Shown here piece after piece: positions 6,998 to 12,898 of a DNA stretch of 12,898 nt. Both the position numbers and the translations under genes were made by a program. Location of the stretch: the NCBI GenBank assembly GCA_039198835.1, contig JBCCTH010000068.1:1-12898 (forward strand), in the 5' to 3' direction. The notes below the pieces were generated by a model. That model ran no database searches and was not told the DNA's origin. It worked only from the letters and a program-made list of their open reading frames with translations. How positions within the stretch are numbered: position 1 is the stretch's first letter; every line of letters starts with the position of its first letter. The stretch is from Shimia_B sp039198835. GTDB lineage: Bacteria; Pseudomonadota; Alphaproteobacteria; Rhodobacterales; Rhodobacteraceae.

Positions 6998-7486
6998 TCA
7001 GAGCGCTTTGGCGTAGAGGCGGCGCTGCTGGGTGAACCCTTGGCCCTCGAAGAACGCCTGGGCGGCAGCATTGGCTTCCCAAGTGTCGAGGGAGAGGTCG
7101 TGGCAGTCTTCGCGCTGTGCGAGCTCCTTGGCCGCGGCGAAGAGGGCCGTGGCGTGGCCTTGGCGCCGGTGGGCTGCGGCGACACCCACATGCTCGATCA
7201 AGAGCCTGCGGCGGGCGCGGTGGAAGAGGCCGGGCTGTCGGTCGATGACGCGGCAAAAGAGGTAGCCCGCCGGGCTGCCCGCGTCCTCGGACAAGAACTC
7301 GGACAAGAAGATGTGGGTGCCGTCCTCCCCGAGTTTCTCGGCAAAGAAGTCCGCGAGTTCAGCCTCGAGCGGGTTCGGCTGGAAATAGGCGGGGTAGGTG
7401 GCGGCGTGCCAGGCTTGCACCTCGGCGCACAGGCCGGCCAGCGGGCCTAAGTCCTTGGCGTTGGCCGCGCGCACGTTAGCCTTCAT
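6998..7486 (-). CDS. GNAT family N-acetyltransferase
   Basis: This 162-residue protein has a GNAT fold, which transfers an acetyl group from acetyl-CoA to an amine; the substrate is unknown. Motif A is seen as IEHVGVAAAHRRQGHATALF (97-116), where RRQGHA is the Q/R-x-x-G-x-G/A pyrophosphate loop with Ala in the last place, and the C-terminal part has the usual WEANAAAQAFFEGQGF (136-151). The ATG at 7486 lies inside the last codons of dnaX, an 11-base overlap in another frame, so translation is probably coupled to dnaX. No strong ribosome site of its own is seen. It is an insertion relative to the common dnaX-ybaB order. The modest length and lack of a second domain argue against an aminoglycoside-type specialist, but that is not proven. 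Confidence 0.88.
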   Translation of the reverse strand: MKANVRAANAKDLGPLAGLCAEVQAWHAATYPAYFQPNPLEAELADFFAEKLGEDGTHIFLSEFLSEDAGSPAGYLFCRVIDRQPGLFHRARRRLLIEHVGVAAAHRRQGHATALFAAAKELAQREDCHDLSLDTWEANAAAQAFFEGQGFTQQRRLYAKAL

Positions 7487-9284
7487 CGAAGGGGTCCCAT
7501 TCGTCTTCGACTTCCGGCAGCGCTTCGGCCTCGGCTTGAGCGGCGATATCTTTTTGCGTGCGAATGTTAATGATCTTCGCGCCTGGAAAGGCGTCAAATA
7601 CCGCTTGGACCATCGGATGCTGCCGCGCCTTTTTGCGTAGCTCCTCGTCTTCGGCATCGCGCGCCTCTTTGATGGTCGGTGCGCCGCCCTGACCCTCGAT
7701 GATCACAGCCCATGGGTTTCCGGTATAGCTTTCAAGGCGCTTGCGCAGGCGTTGCGCGAGGTCTTTCGGGGCGTCCGGAGCGGGCGCGAAGGTGATGCGG
7801 CCCGGCGCATAGGAAATCAGCCGGATGCCGCTTTCGACATCCACGAGCAATTTGATGTCACGCTGCGCGCGGATCAGGGCCACAACATCTTCAAAGCGTG
7901 CATATCTTCCGAGGCCGGGTTGCAAGGCCTCTTGATTGGGCGCGGCGGCCATCGCGGTCTGCCCGGACGCGCCCGCCATGCCCCCACGCGGCGGGGCAGA
8001 TGATAAATGTGTCTGCGCGGCGGGAGGCGCGGAGGAGACCTGCCCCGCGCTTGACGCGGGGCCTCCACCGGGGCCTTGAGCCGCCGGCGCAGCGGCGGGG
8101 GCAGGGGCAGCGGCGGGGGCGGGCGGGGGCACATCTTTGAGCTTGCGCACCAAATCCTCAGGGCTTGGAAGCTCCGCCACATGCGTGAGCCGGATGACAG
8201 CCATCTCCGCGGCCATCATCGCATTGGGGCTGCGCGCCACCTCATCAAGCGCGGCAAGCAGCATCTGCCATTGGCGTGTGAGCGCGCGCATCGGCAGGGT
8301 CTGCGCCATGCTCTGGCCGCGCATCCGTTCATCGGGGTTGATCGTTGGGTCCTCGGCGGCCTCCGGCGTGATCTTCACGACGCTGATCCAATGGGTCACC
8401 TCCGCGAGATCCCGCAGGATCGATATCGGGTCAGCCCCGTCGGCATATTGTCGGGAAAGTTCGCCCAAGGCCCCCGCCGCATCGCCGCGCATGATCAGAT
8501 CAAAGAGATCGAGCACCCGGCCTCTATCGGCGAGACCCAGCATCGCGCGGACCTGGTCGGCCCCGGTTTCTCCCGCGCCGTGGCTGATCGCCTGGTCAAG
8601 CAGCGAGGTTGCATCGCGCGCCGAGCCTTCGGCCGCCCTGGTGATAAGCGCCAATGCATCGTCGCTGATCTGGGCGTTCTCGCGCGCGGCGATGCGCTTC
8701 AAGAGATCGATCATCGTCTCGGGCTCGATCCGCCGCAGATCGAAGCGCTGGCAGCGCGACAGGACCGTGACCGGCACTTTGCGGATTTCGGTCGTGGCAA
8801 AGATGAATTTGACGTGTTCGGGAGGCTCCTCCAGCGTCTTGAGAAGCGCGTTGAACGCCCCCGTTGAGAGCATATGAACTTCGTCGATGATGTAGACCTT
8901 GTAGCGCGCAGAGGCGGCGCGGTAATGCACGCTGTCGATGATCTCGCGGATGTTGGCGACACCGGTGTTGGACGCTGCATCCATTTCCAGAACGTCGACA
9001 TGGCGCCCTTCCATGATCGCCGTGCAATGCTCGCAAACCCCACATGGCTCGGTGGTGGGGCCGCCTTTTCCATCCGCGCCGATGCAGTTCATCCCCTTGG
9101 CGATGATCCGCGCGGTGGTCGTTTTGCCGGTGCCCCGAATGCCTGTCATGATGAAGGCCTGGGCGATCCGATCGGCTGCGAACGCATTCTTGAGGGTCCG
9201 CACCATCGCATCCTGGCCCACGAGATCGGCGAAGGTCTCGGGCCGGTACTTGCGCGCGAGCACCTGATAGGCGGTTTCGGTCAT
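7476..9284 (-). CDS. dnaX: DNA polymerase III subunit tau (gamma/tau)
   Basis: This 602-residue clamp-loader ATPase loads the beta clamp and, as tau, couples the polymerases and the DnaB helicase. Domains in order: AAA+ with Walker A GIRGTGKT (48-55), a zinc module (Cys67, Cys81, Cys84, Cys87), Walker B YIIDEVHML (131-139), sensor 1 FATTE (162-166) and the arginine finger in SRC (Arg177). The lid and collar helices follow to about 380, then an Ala/Pro-rich linker (about 385-435) and a tau-specific C-terminal domain ending in an acidic tail, EVEDEWDPFDEG. The ATG at 9284 has AAGGAGG five bases upstream. I see no A-rich slippery heptamer near the linker such as E. coli uses to make gamma, so only tau may be made. 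Upstream on the same strand is ffs; downstream the GNAT gene overlaps its end. Confidence 0.97.
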   Translation of the reverse strand: MTETAYQVLARKYRPETFADLVGQDAMVRTLKNAFAADRIAQAFIMTGIRGTGKTTTARIIAKGMNCIGADGKGGPTTEPCGVCEHCTAIMEGRHVDVLEMDAASNTGVANIREIIDSVHYRAASARYKVYIIDEVHMLSTGAFNALLKTLEEPPEHVKFIFATTEIRKVPVTVLSRCQRFDLRRIEPETMIDLLKRIAARENAQISDDALALITRAAEGSARDATSLLDQAISHGAGETGADQVRAMLGLADRGRVLDLFDLIMRGDAAGALGELSRQYADGADPISILRDLAEVTHWISVVKITPEAAEDPTINPDERMRGQSMAQTLPMRALTRQWQMLLAALDEVARSPNAMMAAEMAVIRLTHVAELPSPEDLVRKLKDVPPPAPAAAPAPAAAPAAQGPGGGPASSAGQVSSAPPAAQTHLSSAPPRGGMAGASGQTAMAAAPNQEALQPGLGRYARFEDVVALIRAQRDIKLLVDVESGIRLISYAPGRITFAPAPDAPKDLAQRLRKRLESYTGNPWAVIIEGQGGAPTIKEARDAEDEELRKKARQHPMVQAVFDAFPGAKIINIRTQKDIAAQAEAEALPEVEDEWDPFDEG

Positions 9285-9388
9285 GGCGGCCTCCTTGGCT
9301 CAGATGTAGGCTGGTTCGGGTGCGCGGTCTAGCGCGTCGCCGTGCGCGGAGCGCCGCCTTCAAACGTACCGCCCGCCAGGGAGCGCCT

Positions 9389-9409
9389 CCGAAATCCACC
9401 GGATTTCGG
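9389..9409 (-). repeat. Perfect inverted repeat between ffs and dnaX
   Basis: CCGAAATCC (9389-9397) and GGATTTCGG (9401-9409) form a perfect 9-bp stem with a 3-base loop. On the minus strand it follows the end of the SRP RNA by about 50 bases and precedes the dnaX start by about 105 bases. No T run follows it on that strand, so it is a poor intrinsic terminator. It could be a processing or mRNA-stabilising structure, or part of a dispersed repeat. The rest of the 9285-9640 gene-free stretch holds only ffs and its likely promoter. Confidence 0.6.
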
Positions 9410-9459
9410 GTCCCCCAATCGAACTTTGTCGCCTGTGTCGCTGGCACTGGGTGAGGGGT

Positions 9460-9552
9460 GAGAGATTGGACACGACCCGTACGGGGCTCGTTGCGGCTGC
9501 TTCCTTCCGGACCTGACCGGGTTGGCGAGGCGCACGCCCGCACCAACCTCTC
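9460..9552 (-). ncRNA. ffs: Signal recognition particle RNA, small bacterial (4.5S) type
   Basis: The minus strand carries the near-invariant helix 8 region GGUCAGGUCCGGAAGGAAGC, with the GGAA tetraloop and the symmetric and asymmetric loops that bind the Ffh M domain. It is flanked by the usual CUCGCCAACCC on the 5' side and GCAACGAG on the 3' side. The ends close perfectly: GAGAGGUUGG at the 5' end (9552 downward) pairs over ten positions with CCAAUCUCUC at the 3' end (to 9460), with one G-U pair. This gives a 93-nucleotide hairpin, the expected size. With Ffh and FtsY it targets inner-membrane proteins during translation. The exact ends could shift by a few bases. Confidence 0.95.
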
Positions 9553-9559
9553 GAAGTCG

Positions 9560-9588
9560 GAGATAGACGCAGCGGACAAGAGTCGCAA
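9560..9588 (-). promoter_or_regulatory. Candidate promoter of the SRP RNA gene
   Basis: On the minus strand TTGCGA (9588-9583, minus-35-like), 17 bases, then TATCTC (9565-9560, minus-10-like) lie seven bases before G9552, the predicted RNA 5' end from base pairing. The hexamers are imperfect, but spacing and distance to the RNA start agree well. Confidence 0.5.
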
Positions 9589-9640
9589 GTCTGCCAACGA
9601 ATTGGCTTGCCGCGCGCAAAGCCGCGTGCGACCTGAGCCC

Positions 9641-10582
9641 ATGCGCGACGCGGAGACGGTGACTTTAGGGGGCTCGGGGCTTGACCGGGCGGCAGAGCTG
9701 CGTGGTGAAACGCAGCTCACACCCGGTGTCTGCATCGTCTTGTGGCGCGGCAAAGCCGCCATCGACATCGAGACAGATGCGCTCGCGCGCATCCCGCGCG
9801 ATCATCCCCTCGCGCGCTCAGCCGACGCGCCGGTTCTCATGGGTCGCGATGCCGATGGCACGATCATCGAAGCCATCGATGTCAGCGCTTGGGAGCCCGA
9901 TGGCCTCGACCCCGCCGTGCTCACTGGTTTCGCTGATCCGAGCTTGCAGTTTCACCCTGACATGCCCGGCACCGCCTTCGCCGAACTGCGCGCCATGATG
10001 ACAAAGCTTTCGCCGCGCGACGCGGAACTCGCGGCCTCGGCCCGCGCGATCTTCGAATGGCATCGCACCCACGGCTTTTGCGCCCGCTGCGGGGCAAAGA
10101 CCCAGATCACAATGCGCGGCTGGCAAACCAATTGCAGCGCGTGCGGGCGTCATCATTTTCCCCGGACCGACCCTGTCGTCATCATGCTCGTGCTTCGCGG
10201 CAATTCCGTGTTGCTTGGGCGCTCTCCGGGTTGGCCCGAGCGGATGTATTCGCTTCTCGCCGGGTTCGTCGAGCCGGGGGAGACGCTTGAAGCGGCGGTG
10301 CGGCGCGAAGTGTTTGAAGAGACCCATGTGCGCGTGGGCGACGTGGGGTATCTGGCCAGCCAGCCCTGGCCTTTCCCGGCGTCGCTCATGTTTGGCTGCA
10401 TCGCCGAGGCTGTCTCGGAAGAGATCATCGTCGATCCCGTCGAGCTTGAAGATGCGCGCTGGGCGACCCGCGAAGAGGTGCTTGAGGCAATGGCGGGGCG
10501 GCATCCCGAGATCGCGGCGGCGCGCAAAGGCGCAATTGCGCATTTTCTCTTGTCGCGCTGGGTGGCGGACCGCTTAGACTAG
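9641..10582 (+). CDS. nudC: NAD(+) diphosphatase / NADH pyrophosphatase
   Basis: This 313-residue Nudix hydrolase splits NAD(H) into NMN(H) and AMP; E. coli NudC also removes NAD caps from RNA. The order is an N-terminal domain (1-140), a zinc ribbon with Cys147-x2-Cys150 and Cys165-x2-Cys168, then the Nudix domain. The Nudix box runs 208-230 (GFVEPGETLEAAVRREVFEE then THV), with all catalytic Glu residues; the usual Gly near its end is His229. The NADH-specific motif SQPWPFPAS (240-248) follows and settles the family. The ATG at 9641 begins MRDAETVTLGGSGLDRAA, the usual start in related bacteria as I recall them. Longer reading would run through the antisense of ffs and is rejected. Its ribosome site is weak. 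It is transcribed divergently from ffs and is followed after about 70 bases by the SRPBCC gene. Confidence 0.94.
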   Translation: MRDAETVTLGGSGLDRAAELRGETQLTPGVCIVLWRGKAAIDIETDALARIPRDHPLARSADAPVLMGRDADGTIIEAIDVSAWEPDGLDPAVLTGFADPSLQFHPDMPGTAFAELRAMMTKLSPRDAELAASARAIFEWHRTHGFCARCGAKTQITMRGWQTNCSACGRHHFPRTDPVVIMLVLRGNSVLLGRSPGWPERMYSLLAGFVEPGETLEAAVRREVFEETHVRVGDVGYLASQPWPFPASLMFGCIAEAVSEEIIVDPVELEDARWATREEVLEAMAGRHPEIAAARKGAIAHFLLSRWVADRLD

Positions 10583-10654
10583 AGCTAGGTGACCTACGAA
10601 GGCCATGGCAATAAATGGCACGGCATATTGGGCGAAAGGCAAGGAGCTGGCGGC

Positions 10655-11140
10655 ATGAAGCTTTCGACACGCGAGGATGTGAATGTCCCAATCGAGGCGG
10701 TTTTTGCGTCGGTCACCGATTTCGATGCATTCGAGCGGCGCGCGCTGCGGCGCGGCGCCGAGATCAGCCGCACCGACCCGGCGTCGGGGCCGGGACTGGG
10801 CAGCGCGTGGGAGGCGTCTTTCAGCTTTCGCGGCAGAGAGCGGAGCCTCAGCGCCGAGGTCGAAGCTTTTGAAACGCCCGAAAAGCTCTCAATCGGCTCA
10901 AAGAGCGGCGGGCTTTTGGGAACGTTCAATGTCAATCTCGTGGCCCTTTCGCCCAAGAAGACGCGCATGGTCATCGGCCTTGAATTGACACCGAAAAACC
11001 TTTCCGCGCGGCTTCTTGTGCAATCGCTCAAACTCGCGAAAGCCTCGCTGAAGAAGCGCTATGACAAAGCAGTGGCCGATTATGCGAAATCCATAGAGGC
11101 CGAGCATGGCGGGATCGACCCCGGCCAACGCCTGGGGTAA
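10655..11140 (+). CDS. SRPBCC (START-like) family protein
   Basis: This 161-residue soluble protein looks like a member of the SRPBCC / polyketide cyclase-dehydratase-like superfamily, which forms a helix-grip pocket for hydrophobic ligands. Evidence is the N-terminal pattern of a beta strand then VNVPIEAVFASVTDFDAFE (9-27), typical of the first helix; a middle of alternating strands (WEASFSFRGRERSLSAEVEAF, about 52-72); and a long C-terminal helix rich in Lys/Leu (about 117-150). No catalytic residues can be assigned and the ligand is unknown. The ATG at 10655 has AAGGAG eight bases before it. It follows nudC on the same strand and converges on pheA with 11 bases between stops. The function is open. 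Confidence 0.8.
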   Translation: MKLSTREDVNVPIEAVFASVTDFDAFERRALRRGAEISRTDPASGPGLGSAWEASFSFRGRERSLSAEVEAFETPEKLSIGSKSGGLLGTFNVNLVALSPKKTRMVIGLELTPKNLSARLLVQSLKLAKASLKKRYDKAVADYAKSIEAEHGGIDPGQRLG

Positions 11141-11151
11141 CGCACGCGCCG

Positions 11152-11997
11152 CTACAGATCTCGCTTTGGATCGGCTGGGTAAGTCCCCAGAACCTTGAGA
11201 TAGTGGGTGAAGAATTCGAGCTCTTCGAGCGCGAGAGCAAGGCCCGCATCCTTCGGATGACCTTCAACATCGGCGTAAAACTGCGTGGCGGTGAAACGCC
11301 CGTCGACCATGTAACTTTCAAGCTTCGTCATGTTCACGCCGTTCGTCGCAAAGCCACCCATGGCTTTATAGAGCGCGGCGGGGATGTTGCGCACCTGAAA
11401 GACAAAGGTCGTGAGCATGCGCGGCGATCTATGGGTGAGATCGGCATAGGGGGCGAGCAACAGAAAACGCGTCGTGTTGTTGGCATGGTTTTCGATGCGT
11501 TCGGCCAGCGGCACCAGACCATAGATTTCGCCCGCGAGCGATGAGGCAAGCGCGGCCTGGCTCGGATCGCCGCGTTCGGCCACATCCATCGCCGCGCGCG
11601 CATTATCCGTGGCGATGCGCGGCGCGATGCCGTTGGTTTTCAGAAATTCCGAGCATTGCGGCAAGATCACCATATGGCCGTGGGCCTCGGTGATGTCCTC
11701 TAGCTTTGCGCCGGGGACGGCGAGCAGGCTGATCTCAACCTTCACAAAGGTTTCAGCGATGATGTGAAGCCCGCTTTGCGGCAAGAGCCGGTGGATATCA
11801 GCCACGCGCCCATAGGTCGAGTTCTCCACGGGAACGACCGCGAGCGCGGCGCGCTCTTCTTTCACCGCTGCGATCACATCCTCAAAGGTGGCGCAGGCCA
11901 GAGGCTCAAGCGCGGGCCGCACACTCCGGCAGGCCTGATGGCCGTAGGCCCCGAGCTCGCCTTGGAAGGCAATCTTTTTCGCTGATGTCTTAACCAA
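11152..11997 (-). CDS. pheA: Prephenate dehydratase (monofunctional)
   Basis: This 281-residue enzyme converts prephenate to phenylpyruvate, water and CO2 in phenylalanine synthesis. It has no chorismate mutase domain, unlike the E. coli P-protein. The catalytic domain runs about 8-185, beginning IAFQGELGAYGHQA, with VVPVENSTYGRV (54-65) and the signature NNTTRFLLL (173-181; catalytic Thr176 by family analogy). The ACT regulatory domain covers about 195-275, with NIPAALYKAMGGFATNGVNM and LESYMVDGRF. The usual ESRP of the ACT phenylalanine site reads ESYM here, as in some alphaproteobacterial enzymes. The start is TTG 11997, preceded directly by an in-frame TAG and by GGGAGAG six bases upstream, so it is well fixed. 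It is transcribed divergently from the cytochrome c gene, 124 bases away. Confidence 0.95.
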   Translation of the reverse strand: MVKTSAKKIAFQGELGAYGHQACRSVRPALEPLACATFEDVIAAVKEERAALAVVPVENSTYGRVADIHRLLPQSGLHIIAETFVKVEISLLAVPGAKLEDITEAHGHMVILPQCSEFLKTNGIAPRIATDNARAAMDVAERGDPSQAALASSLAGEIYGLVPLAERIENHANNTTRFLLLAPYADLTHRSPRMLTTFVFQVRNIPAALYKAMGGFATNGVNMTKLESYMVDGRFTATQFYADVEGHPKDAGLALALEELEFFTHYLKVLGTYPADPKRDL

Positions 11998-12003
11998 CTA
12001 AAG

Positions 12004-12010
12004 CTCTCCC
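12004..12010 (-). promoter_or_regulatory. Ribosome binding site for the pheA TTG start
   Basis: On the minus strand GGGAGAG lies six bases before TTG 11997. An in-frame TAG directly precedes that TTG, so this site and codon decide the pheA start. Confidence 0.65.
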
Positions 12011-12121
12011 AAGGCCCTGCTTTTACTGGCCCGCTGCGTTCTGTCGCGCCTCCTACACCTTGCCGCGCCAGAGGCAAAGGCGATAGACCATGATTGCTCT
12101 TTGCATACAATGGAATGCCAC

Positions 12122-12634
12122 ATGCTCGACACGATGGTCGCCACCAAGGTCACAGCGGCGCTTTGCGGATCGCTTCTCGTTTTCATGCTGGGAAGCTGGT
12201 TTGCCGAAGAAATCTTCCACATGGGCGGCCACGGCAAGCACCATGAACAGGCCTATTCGATTGAAGTCGAAGGCGCTGATGATGCGGTCGTTGAAGAGGG
12301 CCCGTCGATTGAAGAGGTCCTGGCCTCGGGTGATGCTGGCAAAGGCGAGCGGGTGTTTAACAAATGCCGCGCCTGTCATCAGCTTGAGGCGGGCGCAAAC
12401 GGCACCGGCCCGCATCTCTATGCTATCGTGAACCGCGCGATTGGCGTGGAAGCGGGCTTTGGGTATTCCGGCGCGCTGAATGCCGCGGGCGATGCCTGGA
12501 CCCCCGAGATCCTTTACGCATTCTTGCAAAACCCCAAGGGCGTCGCACCGGGCACGTCGATGAGCTTTAACGGGCTGCCCAAGTCAGCAGACCGCGCCGA
12601 TCTCATCGCCTACTTAAGCACGATCGGCGGCTGA
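12122..12634 (+). CDS. Membrane-anchored cytochrome c, CycM/c552-like
   Basis: This 170-residue protein resembles the membrane-bound CycM-type cytochrome c of alphaproteobacteria (cytochrome c552/cy), which carries electrons from the bc1 complex to a terminal oxidase in the periplasm. An uncleaved hydrophobic anchor spans about 8-27, then a His-rich and acidic linker (33-66), then a class I cytochrome c domain. Haem attaches at Cys82-x2-Cys85-His86 (KCRACHQLE), and the distal ligand is probably Met147 in GTSMSFNGL, after NPKGVAPG. ATG 12122 is chosen because GGAA lies six bases before it and the hydrophobic anchor starts right after it; ATG 12110 and TTG 12101 in the same frame would add four and seven residues. 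It is divergent from pheA. Two hairpins follow the stop. Confidence 0.92.
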   Translation: MLDTMVATKVTAALCGSLLVFMLGSWFAEEIFHMGGHGKHHEQAYSIEVEGADDAVVEEGPSIEEVLASGDAGKGERVFNKCRACHQLEAGANGTGPHLYAIVNRAIGVEAGFGYSGALNAAGDAWTPEILYAFLQNPKGVAPGTSMSFNGLPKSADRADLIAYLSTIGG

Positions 12635-12666
12635 TCTAGGCGTCGCAAGCTCTTTAATGGAAGGCT

Positions 12667-12713
12667 GGCGCAGCCACTGGGTGCGCCTCACTGACCGGTA
12701 ACATCCCGGTCAG
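12667..12713 (+). terminator. Two tandem hairpins after the cytochrome c gene
   Basis: GGCGCA (12667-12672) pairs with TGCGCC (12682-12687), and CTGACCGG (12691-12698) pairs perfectly with CCGGTCAG (12706-12713) around a 7-base loop. They lie 33 bases after the cytochrome stop and about 90 bases before the next start. No T run follows, so they may end transcription weakly or shape the 3' end of the mRNA. Confidence 0.45.
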
Positions 12714-12801
12714 ATCGCGTATCTGGACATTGAATATTCGACAATGCGGGAATTACGTTATTTTGTGTCGTCACAGAACCGTTCCGTGAAAGAGGATGTC
12801 C

Positions 12802-12898
12802 ATGCGCCCGACCCCCCGCCGCCCAGAAGCCCGAGCGATTTCTAGAACGGAAACCAAAAGGCGATGGTCAATCATCGGGCTGGCCGGGCTCACTCTCA
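12802..12898 (+). CDS. Start of a gene with an export-type N-terminus (partial)
   Basis: An open frame runs from ATG 12802 to the window end, 32 complete codons. AGAGGA ends five bases before the ATG, a good ribosome site. The product begins MRPTPRRPEARAISRTETKR, a long Arg-rich n-region, followed by RWSIIGLAGLTL, the start of a hydrophobic segment. This fits a signal peptide or membrane anchor; the adjacent Arg-Arg before WSII is loosely Tat-like but lacks the full motif. The protein family cannot be told from this much. From memory of similar regions an ABC transporter substrate-binding protein is possible, but that is only a guess. The 167 bases before it are relatively AT-rich near 12730-12765, where a promoter might lie. 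Confidence 0.55.
   Translation, partial: MRPTPRRPEARAISRTETKRRWSIIGLAGLTL

Noticed and set aside
9458..9640. Upstream extension of nudC
   Set aside because: The extension is the antisense of the SRP RNA; the conserved N-terminus starts at ATG 9641.
8596..9792. Minus-strand open frame (398 codons) overlapping dnaX, ffs and the nudC start
   Set aside because: It runs through the SRP RNA and is a shifted reading of dnaX, giving Arg/His-rich low-meaning sequence. DnaX motifs are in the other frame.
12060..12088. TTGCCG with ATAGAC as a promoter for the cytochrome c gene
   Set aside because: The minus-10 match is too poor to list; a divergent promoter region is likely here but I cannot place it.

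Overview
The window looks like chromosomal core DNA from a GC-rich alphaproteobacterium, most likely in or near the Rhodobacterales (Roseobacter/Rhodobacter group). This rests on high GC, frequent GTG/TTG starts, an SRP RNA gene upstream of dnaX, a membrane-anchored CycM-type cytochrome c next to a monofunctional prephenate dehydratase, and the general style of the proteins. It is an inference from remembered family traits, not from a search.

Layout. (1) Positions 1-4818, plus strand: the 3' end of polA, an exported SGNH/GDSL-type hydrolase, then a tightly packed run of rluE (23S rRNA pseudouridine synthase), a crotonase-fold enzyme and a YdeI/OmpD-associated family protein. A 582-residue membrane-anchored protein follows, whose C-terminal third is a tyrosinase fold with most copper ligands replaced. 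(2) Positions 4826-9588, minus strand: the SRP RNA gene (ffs) with a candidate promoter, a hairpin-bearing spacer, dnaX (DNA polymerase III tau), a GNAT acetyltransferase overlapping the dnaX end, ybaB, a TraB/GumN-family protein and recR. This is the common dnaX-ybaB-recR replication and repair cluster with two extra genes inserted. (3) Positions 9641-11140, plus strand: nudC (NAD(H) pyrophosphatase) and an SRPBCC-fold protein. (4) Positions 11152-11997, minus strand: pheA, last step before phenylpyruvate in phenylalanine synthesis. (5) From 12122, plus strand: a CycM-like cytochrome c, two hairpins, and the first 32 codons of another gene with an export-type N-terminus.

Most of the window is ordinary housekeeping and I see no phage, transposon, CRISPR, tRNA or rRNA. 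The only gene-free stretch over 300 bases is 9285-9640, which holds ffs, its likely promoter and one strong perfect inverted repeat.

The most unusual item is the degenerate tyrosinase-domain protein at 3070-4818. Next are the apparent non-canonical start of the TraB/GumN gene, the altered active site of the crotonase, and the cysteine cluster in the SGNH protein. I do not see convincing evidence for a new multi-gene system; the tyrosinase-like protein is the best candidate for undescribed biology.
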